Source: Chroococcidiopsidaceae cyanobacterium CP_BM_RX_35
GTDB taxonomy: Bacteria > Cyanobacteriota > Cyanobacteriia > Cyanobacteriales > Chroococcidiopsidaceae
Length of the DNA stretch: 10,556 nucleotides
NCBI GenBank assembly: GCA_019242465.1
Contig: JAFAVL010000576.1
Location: 1 to 10,556, forward strand
Direction: 5' to 3'
The position numbers were made by a program, and so were the translations under genes. Shown here one piece after another: positions 1 to 6,710 of this stretch. The notes beneath the pieces were generated by a model, which saw only the letters and a program-made list of their open reading frames with translations, did no database searches and had not been told where the DNA came from. The stretch's first letter is position 1; each line of letters opens with the position of its first letter.

Positions 1-1013
1 GTGAAGCCAACCACAGAGGTATGCAACGACTGGTAGCGGTTGGGCTTAGGTAGACCAATATAGTCCTTGAATCGACCCGGAATCGGTCGAAAGGCATCGT
101 GGATCACTGCTAAAGCCCGATAGCATTCCTCATTGGTCTTAACAATGATCCGCATAGCAGCAAGATCGTAAATTTCATGAAATTCCTTCTGTTGCCGCTG
201 CATCTTCTGGTATATCCCGTAAAGATGCTTAGGTCGCCCACTGATATCAAGGTACTGAATTCCCGATTGCTCCAATCTTGCCTTTAAAATTTCCTGGACC
301 TTGTCTAGTCTTGCCTCCCGGTCCGTCCGCTTTTCTGCTACCAAAGACTGAATCTGACGATACTGCTCCGGTTCTAAGTATTTAAACGCTAAATCTTCTA
401 GTTCCCATTTAAGCCGTCCAATCCCTAAACGGTTAGCGAGCGGAGCGAAAATTTCTCGCGTTTCCAGGGCAATCCGACGACGTTTTTCATCGGCTAAATG
501 TTCGAGAGTTCGCATGTTGTGCAGTCTGTCTGCCAGCTTCACGACAATTACGCGAATATCACGCGCCATCGCTAGAAACATCCGACGAAAGTTTTCGGCT
601 TGGCGTTCAGTCTTACTAGAGAAGTTTTCGGAAAACTTAGAAAGCTTAGTAACACCCTCCACTAACTGCCGAACTTCTGAACCGAACCGCTGTTCAATTT
701 CTTCAGGCGTGACTGGTGTATCCTCAACGACATCATGCAGGAGCCCCGCCGCGATCATCGCACCACTGCCTCCTAGATCTCGCAACAAGCCAGCGACAGC
801 AACGGGATGACAGATGTAAGGTTCTCCTGATTTCCGATACTGACCACGATGCAACTCATAGGCAAATTCAAACGCTCCAACAATTACCCGCCGATCGGCA
901 GCCAAGCGGTCTAAAGCAACCGCTTCACTCTCTGGCAATGACTCATTTAGATAGTTCTGTAACCAGTCGGGGACTGTAATATTCAGGGGTATAGTCGGAG
1001 CGAGGACGTTCAT
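1..1013 (-). CDS. rel: Bifunctional (p)ppGpp synthetase/hydrolase, RelA/SpoT family (3' end cut off by the window)
   Basis: Makes and degrades the alarmone (p)ppGpp, the cytoplasmic signal of the stringent response. The 337 visible residues start at ATG 1013, preceded at a distance by a weak GGAA. The HD hydrolase domain comes first: His69 in YICHP, the LLHDVVED motif at 91-98 with His93 and Asp94, and Asp162 in KLADRLHNMRTL. The synthetase domain follows: RPKHLYGIYQKM at 260-271, IYDLAAMRI at 281-289, and RFKDYIGLPKPNRYQSLHT at 314-332. RFKD matches the RXKD signature of bifunctional enzymes; RelA-type monofunctional synthetases have EXDD there. By family comparison the regulatory half (rest of the synthetase, TGS, ACT) lies beyond base 1. 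Cyanobacteria usually have one such enzyme, so both activities are expected (inference). It is divergent from the PatD-like gene. Confidence 0.97.
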   Translation of the reverse strand, partial: MNVLAPTIPLNITVPDWLQNYLNESLPESEAVALDRLAADRRVIVGAFEFAYELHRGQYRKSGEPYICHPVAVAGLLRDLGGSGAMIAAGLLHDVVEDTPVTPEEIEQRFGSEVRQLVEGVTKLSKFSENFSSKTERQAENFRRMFLAMARDIRVIVVKLADRLHNMRTLEHLADEKRRRIALETREIFAPLANRLGIGRLKWELEDLAFKYLEPEQYRQIQSLVAEKRTDREARLDKVQEILKARLEQSGIQYLDISGRPKHLYGIYQKMQRQQKEFHEIYDLAAMRIIVKTNEECYRALAVIHDAFRPIPGRFKDYIGLPKPNRYQSLHTSVVGF

Positions 1014-1093
1014 GGGATCGGGCTTCCAGTACTCTACTTAATTTGTCTCTTGGGATCGACCATACTCGCTGGTGGTAAGATTGCCACTCAGGC

Positions 1094-1133
1094 GTCAATG
1101 GACATGTATGGTTGAGATTCTGCTCTCATTGAC
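1094..1133. repeat. Inverted repeat in the rel/patD-like divergent spacer
   Basis: The arms GTCAATG (1094-1100) and CATTGAC (1127-1133) are exact reverse complements. A second dyad, TGAGA (1113-1117) and TCTCA (1124-1128), lies partly inside. Each outer arm contains TTGAC read outward, resembling a -35 element, but neither strand has a good -10 at the right distance. It could be an operator or chance. The rest of this 279-base spacer shows only AT-rich sequence near 1240-1265, before the PatD-like start. Confidence 0.3.
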
Positions 1134-1292
1134 TAAGGAGCGGATGAGAAAGAAGTGATTCAAAAGCGGGACGATGGAAACAAAACTTCCTACTAGCTTT
1201 GGGCTATAAATTCACCGTCAGCTATCAAATCGCCTCGCTGCTTTATTAAAAATTCTTTATATTAAGTAGATTGTATCCTAAGAGTCTGCTAA

Positions 1293-1655
1293 ATGTTGCC
1301 CGAAATTCATCGCCAACGCTATCTAGAATTGAAGCAAGTGCTAGAGCAGATGCAACAGACAGTAGCGATGCCATTGCTGGAACTACCCAGGATACAGAAG
1401 AATTTGCTGTATCTCCAGCAATTTTTTCAGCAGATTATTGTGAGTTTGAACATTAATGATTTAGAGCCAGCGGATGAGGCACGGGTACAGTCCTATCAGA
1501 CCGAGATGAGTAAGCAGCTACATCTGTTAGGGATGGACGTGGTGTTTCTGCAAGCAGCGCGGCAGTCTGAGACAATACAGCAACGACAGACGCAAATACG
1601 CGATCGCCTTCAGACTCTTATTGGGTATTGTGAGGCTCTTTTGGAAGGGGAGTAG
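1293..1655 (+). CDS. patD: PatD-like protein (heterocyst frequency control family)
   Basis: A 120-residue soluble protein, mostly helical, with no signal peptide or membrane segment. I recognise it by overall resemblance to the cyanobacterial PatD family: the opening MLPEIHRQRYLELKQ, a middle Gln-rich helix (LQQFFQQIIVSL, 41-52), and a C-terminal block with FLQAARQ (85-91), RDRLQTLIGYC (103-113) and a short acidic end. In Anabaena, PatD influences heterocyst frequency and has been linked to FtsZ assembly. Whether that role applies here is inference, because family members also occur outside heterocyst formers. The ATG at 1293 lacks a clear Shine-Dalgarno sequence. A HIP1 octamer lies near the 3' end, and the stop codon sits inside a hairpin. 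The family call rests on memory of the family, so a conserved cyanobacterial protein of unknown function is the fallback. Confidence 0.62.
   Translation: MLPEIHRQRYLELKQVLEQMQQTVAMPLLELPRIQKNLLYLQQFFQQIIVSLNINDLEPADEARVQSYQTEMSKQLHLLGMDVVFLQAARQSETIQQRQTQIRDRLQTLIGYCEALLEGE
1600..1607. repeat. HIP1 octamer GCGATCGC
   Basis: Exact palindrome inside the PatD-like gene. This octamer is highly over-represented in many cyanobacterial genomes. Four copies in about 10.5 kb, against roughly 0.16 expected by chance, support a cyanobacterial origin. Confidence 0.9.
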
Positions 1656-1675
1656 AGGAGTACTCCCTTACTCCC
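1648..1675. terminator. Hairpin between convergent patD-like and msrB, probable terminator
   Basis: The stem arms are 1648-1659 and 1664-1675 with loop GTAC. Eleven of twelve positions pair, one of them a G-T wobble; the only mismatch is A1656-C1667. The left arm includes the TAG stop of the PatD-like gene at 1653-1655, and the right arm ends 14 bases before the msrB stop. No U-tract follows immediately on either strand, so it is not a textbook intrinsic terminator. Position and strength suggest it ends or protects transcripts from both sides. Confidence 0.55.
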
Positions 1676-1688
1676 TGTGCGCAGCGCC

Positions 1689-2090
1689 CTAGGTGTCCTT
1701 TTTGTCAAACTTTAGAGAGGCAGAATTCATGCAGTAGCGCAAACCAGTAGGTGCTGGACCATCGTTGAATACGTGACCGAGGTGGGCATCACACTCAGCG
1801 CACACGACTTCTGTCCGGCGCATGAACAAGCCATTATCATCTTCAAGTTTGACATTCTCTTGGCTGATCGGCGCATAAAAACTAGGCCAGCCTGTACCTG
1901 AGTCATATTTGGTTTCAGAACTAAATAGTTCCTTACCACAGCACACGCATTGATAAGTTCCCTGCTCTTTGTGGTTATGGTATTCTCCTGTAAAGGCTCT
2001 TTCTGTTCCCTTCTTCCTTGTCACCTGGAACTGCTCTGGTGTAAGCTGTTGCTTCCATTCTGACTCAGTTTTTTGTACTTTATTACTCAT
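1689..2090 (-). CDS. msrB: Peptide-methionine (R)-S-oxide reductase MsrB
   Basis: Reduces the R epimer of methionine sulfoxide in proteins, repairing oxidative damage in the cytoplasm with electrons usually from thioredoxin. The 133 residues form a complete SelR/MsrB domain. Two CxxC zinc pairs are present (Cys48/Cys51 and Cys97/Cys100), along with SGTGWPSF (64-71), [10 protein letters not shown] (103-112) and [11 protein letters not shown] (118-128), which carries the catalytic Cys120. The position that holds a resolving cysteine in many relatives (SGCGWPSF) is Thr66, so the sulfenic acid must be resolved by another Cys or directly by the reductant. The ATG at 2090 has a strong AAGGAG at 2105-2100, nine bases upstream. 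It is codirectional with the FMN reductase gene, 142 bases away, and convergent with the PatD-like gene. Confidence 0.97.
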   Translation of the reverse strand: MSNKVQKTESEWKQQLTPEQFQVTRKKGTERAFTGEYHNHKEQGTYQCVCCGKELFSSETKYDSGTGWPSFYAPISQENVKLEDDNGLFMRRTEVVCAECDAHLGHVFNDGPAPTGLRYCMNSASLKFDKKDT

Positions 2091-2127
2091 GACTCGAAAC
2101 TCCTTGTTCCCAATATTTCAGTAGCTA

Positions 2128-2151
2128 GTAGTCACTTGCCAGGTGAACTAC
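2128..2151. repeat. Imperfect inverted repeat upstream of msrB
   Basis: GTAGTCAC (2128-2135) and GTGAACTAC (2143-2151) pair over eight bases with one bulged base, around a 7-base loop. It lies between the FMN reductase gene and msrB, starting 37 bases before the msrB start. It could be a terminator for the upstream gene, though no U-tract follows, or an operator or leader hairpin for msrB. Confidence 0.35.
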
Positions 2152-2232
2152 CTCTTAAATGAACCTAGTGCTTAACTATTCGATCCTAAGATCACTCCGG
2201 GTGTTCTCACAGGTGTAGATTACCGTTATCCA

Positions 2233-2778
2233 CTACTGAACGCCCCGCAGCTTACGGGTATTCTCGACTAGACTTTGAGCAAATTGATCGAAGCGTTGCG
2301 AGAGTTTTTCGTCCAGTATCTTCCCGCTGGAGTCAAAGGCTTTCCAGGCTTGACCAATAGCAATCTGTTCTGGAATTACCCAAGCATGTACCCAACGCAT
2401 AATTAGCCGTAGGTCATTGAGGGCATTACTATTGGGCTGACCACCAAGGACACTAATAAGACCCACGACTTTGCTGTCAAGCTGTTCAAAACCCATCAGA
2501 TCTAGAGCATTTTTCAGGACACCGCTAACACTGCCGTGATACTCTGGCGTTGTCAGAATTAGACCATCTGCCTGCTTAACAGCGTCGCGCAACCGCTCTA
2601 CATCTGGATAACCTGGGTATTCGTCTTCACCATTGCAGAAAGGTAAGTGCATCTGCCGTAGATCTAAAGTTTCTACTTCTGCTCCCAGTGCTTCTACCCG
2701 TTGAATCGCTAGACTCAGAGCTAGTTGGCTGTGAGAAGCAGGTCGTAAACTTCCACCAATTCCAGTAATTCTAACCAT
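2233..2778 (-). CDS. NADPH-dependent FMN reductase family flavoprotein
   Basis: A 181-residue flavodoxin-like protein of the NADPH-dependent FMN reductase (ChrR/YieF-like) family. Such enzymes bind FMN and pass electrons from NAD(P)H to flavin, quinones, chromate or azo compounds; the substrate here cannot be read from sequence. The first strand and phosphate-binding loop are ITGIGGSLRPASHS (4-17), matching the family GSLRxxS pattern. The second FMN-contacting segment is TTPEYHGSVSGVLKNALD (76-93), and the GG-SN loop is at 112-118. The length is normal and there is no signal peptide. The ATG at 2778 has only a weak purine-rich AGAGAA upstream. A good promoter candidate lies about 100 bases upstream. 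The next gene in the same direction is msrB, so a shared oxidative-stress role is plausible, but the 142-base gap leaves co-transcription open. Confidence 0.93.
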   Translation of the reverse strand: MVRITGIGGSLRPASHSQLALSLAIQRVEALGAEVETLDLRQMHLPFCNGEDEYPGYPDVERLRDAVKQADGLILTTPEYHGSVSGVLKNALDLMGFEQLDSKVVGLISVLGGQPNSNALNDLRLIMRWVHAWVIPEQIAIGQAWKAFDSSGKILDEKLSQRFDQFAQSLVENTRKLRGVQ

Positions 2779-3215
2779 AGAAATGTGTTCTCTTGTCGAA
2801 AAAGGTACATTAGCCTCAGTAATTAGCTAAATTCAGTCATTCATTATTGATAAGCGGAATCAGTATGACTAGGATTAGTATAACGATTAGAAAAGACTAC
2901 CGTCAACGAACAAAGGACCCCGTGACAAAGCGGCGGAGCGCAGCTTGACTTCGTCAAATTGAAGTTCATCGAAACAAAGAAAGCATCTGTCTTAGAACGT
3001 AAGCTTTGCCGTCTCCTTACCACCTCATCTTTCCAAGCCGCTACATACGCTTCACTGCGCCTGCAATAGAGCGCAAACGCCTCATCTTTTTAGCAGGGAA
3101 GGGAAGTTACACTAGGAATGGAAGTTTTTTCAACTCTTGGCCTTTAGACCAAATTTTAAGAGCGCTAACACACTCGTAAAGTCGGGCCAAGGCAGCAGAC
3201 AAAGGGCAACAGAAA
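2779..3215. other. Noncoding 437-base gap between divergent FMN reductase gene and ftsH
   Basis: I see no convincing gene here. It holds the FMN reductase promoter candidate and a short perfect dyad TTGAC-TTC-GTCAA at 2945-2957. It also holds a 10-base direct repeat CCTCATCTTT (3023-3032 and 3080-3089) and a dyad with arms TTGG and CCAA at 3137-3152. No confident ftsH promoter was found; TACACT at 3109-3114 is -10-like but has no -35. The length and these elements leave room for a long ftsH leader or a small RNA, neither of which is shown by the sequence. Confidence 0.5.
2877..2906 (-). promoter_or_regulatory. Sigma70-type promoter candidate for the FMN reductase gene
   Basis: Read on the minus strand, TTGACG (2906-2901) and TATACT (2882-2877) each match five of six consensus bases, with an 18-base spacer. 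Transcription would start near 2870, giving a leader of about 90 bases. Two GATTAG copies on the plus strand (2873-2878 and 2885-2890) flank the -10 and might bind a regulator. Confidence 0.5.
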
Positions 3216-5102
3216 ATGAGAGGCTCCGGAAAGAAGGCATCAATGAGGCAGCAACCAGCAAGCGGAAAGGCTTTTACTGGGGCGATCGCAGCAGGTTGGC
3301 TACTTTTACAGTCATTAGCTGTAGTCACCCCAGCTCTAGCAGCAAAGGAGAACAATAAATCGCTAACCTATGGTGAGTTATTGCAGAAAATTGACCGTGG
3401 TCAAGTCGCCCAGGTGAAGATAGATGAAGCTCAAGGGGTAGCTCAGGTACAACTCAAGGAGAAACCCAACGAATCACAGTCGGTAGTACTGCTAGATCAA
3501 AACCCAGAGCTAATCAGAGACATGCGCGACCACCACGTAGTGTTTGAAGAGGTTAGGTCTTCTGCCGAAAGCCAAGCTATTTTAGGAATTTTGATCAATT
3601 TACTCTGGATTTTGCCTTTACTTGCTTTATTTCTATTGTTTTTACGTCGCTCTAGCAACGCTTCCTCGCAAGCACTCAACTTCGGTAAATCTCGGGCTCG
3701 CTTCCAGATGGAAGCCAAAACAGGTGTGACCTTCAGTGACGTAGCAGGGATAGACGAAGCTAAAGAAGAACTGCAAGAAGTTGTCACTTTCCTCAAACAA
3801 CCCGAACGCTTTACTGCTATTGGGGCCAAGATTCCTAAAGGTGTCCTCCTCGTCGGCTCCCCCGGTACTGGCAAAACTCTGCTAGCTAGAGCAATTGCGG
3901 GTGAAGCAGGAGTTCCCTTTTTCAGCATCTCCGGTTCCGAATTCGTTGAGATGTTCGTTGGCGTCGGTGCTTCTCGCGTGCGCGATCTGTTCAAAAAAGC
4001 GAAAGAAAATGCTCCCTGCCTCATCTTCATTGATGAAATTGATGCTGTTGGTCGCCAGCGAGGTGCAGGCATTGGTGGCGGCAACGACGAAAGAGAACAA
4101 ACCCTCAACCAGTTGTTAACCGAGATGGACGGGTTTGAGGGTAATACTGGCATCATTATTATCGCTGCGACTAACCGACCTGATGTTCTCGACTCTGCCC
4201 TGCTACGTCCTGGAAGATTTGATCGGCAAGTGATTGTTGATTCTCCAGACCTCAAAGGACGACTGGAAATTTTAAAAGTCCACGCCCGCAATAAGAAAAT
4301 TGATACCTCAGTTTCACTAGAAGTGGTAGCGCGGCGTACCCCTGGATTTACTGGTGCGGACCTAGCTAATCTACTGAATGAAGCAGCAATTTTGACAGCA
4401 AGGCGTCATAAAGACGCTGTTACCATGCTGGAAATCGACGCTGCGGTTGACCGGGTGGTAGCTGGGATGGAAGGCACCCCCTTGGTAGACAGCAAGAACA
4501 AGCGGTTAATTGCCTACCACGAAGTCGGACACGCTTTACTCGCTACCCTACTTAAAGAGCATGATCCGGTGCAGAAAGTTACCCTCGTACCACGGGGACA
4601 AGCACGGGGATTGACTTGGTTTACTCCTAATGAAGAGCAAGGATTAGTTTCCCGCTCTCAACTCAAATCTCGGATCACATCGACTTTAGGTGGTCGGGCA
4701 GCAGAGGACATCGTCTTTGGTAAGGGGGAAGTTACCACAGGTGCAGGTAACGACCTGCAACAGATAACGGGGCTAGCACGACAGATGGTAACCAAGTTTG
4801 GCATGTCTGAGCTAGGACCAGTATCGTTGGAAAACCAGCAAGGAGAGGTATTTTTAGGGCGGGATTGGATGACGAAATCGGAGTATTCGGAAGAAATTGC
4901 GGCGCAAATTGATGCTCAGGTTAGAGAGATTATTAGCGAATGTTACCAGCAGGCAAAGCAGCTCTTGCAGGAAAATCGCATTTTGATGGACCGTCTAGTG
5001 GATCTGTTGTCAGAGCAAGAGACGATTGAGGGAGACCGATTCCGGCAAATTGTAGCTGAATATAACCAGCTTCCTGAACAAGAGCTGGCGGCTTCTTGCT
5101 AG
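3216..5102 (+). CDS. ftsH: ATP-dependent zinc metalloprotease FtsH
   Basis: Membrane-anchored AAA+ protease that extracts and degrades damaged or unassembled membrane proteins as a hexamer; in cyanobacteria FtsH complexes turn over photosystem II D1. The 628 residues match the usual length. A hydrophobic N-terminal segment (about 22-42) ends in an ALAA signal-like site, a periplasm- or lumen-facing domain follows, and a second membrane segment lies at 121-143. AAA motifs are Walker A GSPGTGKT (214-221), pore loop FVG (247-249), Walker B with Asp273-Glu274, and arginine fingers Arg331 and Arg334. The protease site is HEVGH (435-439) with Asp513 as likely third zinc ligand. Walker A has Ser215 where GPPGTGKT is usual. 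HEVGH and the AAA domain resemble the cyanobacterial FtsH2/FtsH4 group more than FtsH3, by memory. An ATG at 3243 has GAAGG five bases upstream and could be the true start (619 residues). Confidence 0.97.
   Translation: MRGSGKKASMRQQPASGKAFTGAIAAGWLLLQSLAVVTPALAAKENNKSLTYGELLQKIDRGQVAQVKIDEAQGVAQVQLKEKPNESQSVVLLDQNPELIRDMRDHHVVFEEVRSSAESQAILGILINLLWILPLLALFLLFLRRSSNASSQALNFGKSRARFQMEAKTGVTFSDVAGIDEAKEELQEVVTFLKQPERFTAIGAKIPKGVLLVGSPGTGKTLLARAIAGEAGVPFFSISGSEFVEMFVGVGASRVRDLFKKAKENAPCLIFIDEIDAVGRQRGAGIGGGNDEREQTLNQLLTEMDGFEGNTGIIIIAATNRPDVLDSALLRPGRFDRQVIVDSPDLKGRLEILKVHARNKKIDTSVSLEVVARRTPGFTGADLANLLNEAAILTARRHKDAVTMLEIDAAVDRVVAGMEGTPLVDSKNKRLIAYHEVGHALLATLLKEHDPVQKVTLVPRGQARGLTWFTPNEEQGLVSRSQLKSRITSTLGGRAAEDIVFGKGEVTTGAGNDLQQITGLARQMVTKFGMSELGPVSLENQQGEVFLGRDWMTKSEYSEEIAAQIDAQVREIISECYQQAKQLLQENRILMDRLVDLLSEQETIEGDRFRQIVAEYNQLPEQELAASC
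3282..3289. repeat. HIP1 octamer GCGATCGC
   Basis: Exact copy within the codons for the first hydrophobic segment of FtsH (Gly-Ala-Ile-Ala). Confidence 0.9.
5099..5102. other. CTAG palindrome holding the stop codons of both convergent genes
   Basis: The plus-strand TAG of ftsH occupies 5100-5102, and the minus-strand TAG of the M23 peptidase gene reads from 5101 to 5099. The two coding regions therefore overlap tail to tail by four bases. No space exists between them for a terminator, so each transcript must run into the other gene. Confidence 0.95.
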
Positions 5103-5806
5103 TCTCCTGAATCCCCAGTTGTTCGTGACGCTTGAATTGTGACGGTAGCCTGTGCCTGACTAACTGCTGCACGCCGGCTACTGGCGGATTGCTGAGAATA
5201 CATTGCCCGGAGAACTAAAGCTGGGTCTACATAGTTATTGTCATACTTCAGCGCCCAATGTAGGTGGGGACCAGTAGTGTGTCCAGTCATCCCAACTCGA
5301 CCAATTCGAGTACCAGCTGCAACTTGCTGACCTTCCCACATTTGAATGCCGCCTTCTCGATCAATCAAATAGCGATGACCATCTGTCGTTTCGACATGCC
5401 CTTCCATATGGCAATAAGTGTGCTGCCAATTTCCAGATTGGATCACAATATAGGTGCCGCAAGCGCTACCATCAGAGACTTTCGCTACTGTACCTGTCCA
5501 CCAATTTCGGATGTAGCTACCCTCTGGAGCAGCCATATCTAAACCCCGATGAAATTCCCAGGTTGAGCCAAAGTGGCGATAGCCAAAGGGGGAAGTGTAG
5601 GCTTGAAATTTTTCCACAGGGAATGAAGCTTGACTCCAAGCGTTGCCTTGCGCTACTTTCACCTCAACTGCCAGAGCCTTTATTGTTTGTTGCTGCCCTA
5701 CGAAAGTTGGCACACTTGCCAGGCTCAGTCCGATTAAAAATAGGGTGCGTTTAGCAAGGTTAAATCTTAGTTTCAGCTTACTCTCGGAGATAGACGCTGG
5801 CTTCAT
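5099..5806 (-). CDS. M23 family (LytM/peptidase domain) metallopeptidase, exported
   Basis: A probable murein-acting zinc endopeptidase of 235 residues. The first 40 residues contain basic residues followed by a hydrophobic stretch (about 20-36), consistent with a signal peptide or membrane anchor. The M23 domain spans about 70-200. [11 protein letters not shown] gives zinc ligands His86 and Asp90, YCHMEG gives His133, and GPHLHWAL gives His181 and zinc ligand His183, so the active site looks complete and not degenerate. There is no LysM or coiled-coil domain, unlike many envelope M23 proteins. A Ser/Ala/Thr/Gln-rich tail of about 30 residues follows the domain. I chose ATG 5806 because AAGGA lies seven bases upstream; a TTG two codons earlier would directly abut that site. 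The gene is convergent with ftsH, and its substrate bond is unknown. Confidence 0.93.
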   Translation of the reverse strand: MKPASISESKLKLRFNLAKRTLFLIGLSLASVPTFVGQQQTIKALAVEVKVAQGNAWSQASFPVEKFQAYTSPFGYRHFGSTWEFHRGLDMAAPEGSYIRNWWTGTVAKVSDGSACGTYIVIQSGNWQHTYCHMEGHVETTDGHRYLIDREGGIQMWEGQQVAAGTRIGRVGMTGHTTGPHLHWALKYDNNYVDPALVLRAMYSQQSASSRRAAVSQAQATVTIQASRTTGDSGD

Positions 5807-6118
5807 ACTCAATCCTTTTTATTCCTTCACTAAAATACTTGCAGCAATCTTTGTTCGAGACTCTGGCACCACACAAGCTATAAAGCCAGTATTGTGGGGC
5901 TATTCAGTTTACTGCGCAATATCTTACTTCAGGTTGATGCTATGTCAAAAGGATGTTAGTAATACGATTTAGCTATATTTTTCTATACCGTTTAAGTTAA
6001 TTAGTCCAGATAGCTTGAATCTCAAGGCTCATGGCATGCAGTTTTAATGTCGTGCTACGATGTGAAAATTTATTAAGTCAACCCAGCTCTATCAGAGATA
6101 TCAAATTCTCGTACTATT
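5807..6118. other. Noncoding 312-base divergent spacer
   Basis: It separates the minus-strand M23 gene from the plus-strand small membrane protein gene. It contains a good promoter candidate for the M23 gene. The right half (about 5960-6118) is AT-rich, but I could not assign a -35/-10 pair for the plus-strand gene. No RNA gene or coding sequence is evident. Confidence 0.5.
5921..5948 (-). promoter_or_regulatory. Sigma70-type promoter candidate for the M23 peptidase gene
   Basis: On the minus strand a perfect TTGACA (5948-5943) is followed after 16 bases by TAAGAT (5926-5921), which matches four of six -10 consensus bases including the key first, second and last. Transcription would begin near 5914, giving a leader of about 108 bases. 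Confidence 0.5.
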
Positions 6119-6505
6119 ATGTTGAATGAAATTTTTCCGTTTCGGTTGGCGCTGGATGCTACAGTGATCGCGGGAGCGAGTTTATGGTCTTTAGCCTTAT
6201 ATCTAGGTTTCACGCCAGTTAGTGACTGGCTCATGCAGCAGCTCAATCGCTGGTTTCAATTTGCAGAGCAATCGCTGTATATGAGCAAACAAGAGTTTGA
6301 AAGAACTCGTAAGGGTAGAGAAGCTCAAAATGCTTTTTACGCCTCGCTGTTCAGCATTGTGCCGTTTCTGGCGCTAGGAGGCTTGTGCAACTATGGTGTT
6401 GAACTCAGCTTGGGTCGGAGCTGGGCGATCAGCATGGGCTTACTTGCCTGTGTGGTTTGTGGGGTCTATGAACTGGGGCGTCGGGATGGTCAGTCTTCAA
6501 AGTAG
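6119..6505 (+). CDS. Small membrane protein of unknown function, three predicted membrane segments
   Basis: I do not recognise this 128-residue protein as a named family. Hydrophobic segments lie at about 9-31, 73-92 and 101-120. The first is separated from the other two by a charged, amphipathic stretch (about 37-72) containing FERTRKGREAQN, likely cytosolic or lying along the membrane. The C-terminus is short and charged (GRRDGQSSK). Two cysteines, in CVVCG (111-115), fall in the last hydrophobic segment. Codon usage and composition look like the neighbouring genes, and the reading frame is the only long one here, so it is probably real. The ATG at 6119 has no Shine-Dalgarno sequence, as is common in cyanobacteria. 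It lies upstream of chlH in the same direction, but 347 bases apart with a hairpin between, so a shared operon is unlikely. Location in thylakoid or plasma membrane cannot be told. Confidence 0.8.
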   Translation: MLNEIFPFRLALDATVIAGASLWSLALYLGFTPVSDWLMQQLNRWFQFAEQSLYMSKQEFERTRKGREAQNAFYASLFSIVPFLALGGLCNYGVELSLGRSWAISMGLLACVVCGVYELGRRDGQSSK

Positions 6506-6506
6506 C

Positions 6507-6525
6507 AGTTAGCTGTCAGCTAGTT
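6507..6525 (+). terminator. Hairpin directly after the small membrane protein gene, possible terminator
   Basis: TAGCTG and CAGCTA (6510-6515, 6517-6522) are perfect reverse complements around one base. In RNA this would fold as a TAGC/GCTA stem with a 5-base loop, extended outward by two G-T pairs and an A-T pair. It begins two bases after the stop codon. A TGTTTTCC stretch follows only after a gap, so termination is plausible, not certain. Confidence 0.4.
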
Positions 6526-6572
6526 ACTAATGTTTTCCGCTGAGGAACTCCTTACCGTTAAACGCTTTGCAG

Positions 6573-6601
6573 TTGTTCATCTATAGTGCGGCTGCTATAA
6601 A
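6573..6601 (+). promoter_or_regulatory. Promoter candidate for chlH
   Basis: TATAAA at 6596-6601 matches five of six -10 consensus bases. TTGTTC at 6573-6578, 17 bases upstream, is a weak -35 (three of six). The spacing is ideal, but the -35 is poor, so an activator or another start point nearer the gene is equally possible. Confidence 0.35.
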
Positions 6602-6693
6602 ATACTTGCTAATCACTTGCCATCAAACTCTTCCAGATTTGTGAAGTTTTCGCAATGAACTGGTGAGCTAGTACTTCTAATTTAGTCAACTAG

Positions 6694-6710
6694 TGCAAAG
6701 AAATATTGCA
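6694..6710. repeat. Dyad TGCAA-N7-TTGCA upstream of chlH
   Basis: Perfect 5-base arms (6694-6698, 6706-6710) flank an AT-rich 7-base centre, about 145 bases before the chlH start. The form resembles a dimeric regulator site, but the arms are short and chance is not excluded. Confidence 0.3.

Noticed and set aside
1271..1456. Overlapping 61-codon plus-strand frame starting with TTG at the PatD-like start
   Set aside because: It is out of frame with the PatD-like gene, whose frame matches a known family over its length. It is a shadow.
2244..2258. CCCG/CGGG dyad at the end of the FMN reductase gene as a terminator
   Set aside because: Only four base pairs, inside coding sequence, with no U-tract.
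3497..4291. Long open frame of 264 codons on the minus strand inside ftsH
   Set aside because: It lies fully antisense to the conserved AAA domain of FtsH, resembles no protein family, and is explained by codon bias of the real gene.
5807..5812. TTG at 5812 as the M23 peptidase start
   Set aside because: It would sit directly against the AAGGA ribosome binding site. ATG 5806 has normal seven-base spacing.
5643..5972. 109-codon plus-strand frame crossing the M23 promoter and 5' end
   Set aside because: It is antisense to the M23 signal peptide region and shows no family features.
6112..6117. TACTAT as a -10 element for the small membrane protein gene
   Set aside because: It ends one base before the ATG, so transcription would begin after the start codon. 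A later start would lose the first membrane segment.
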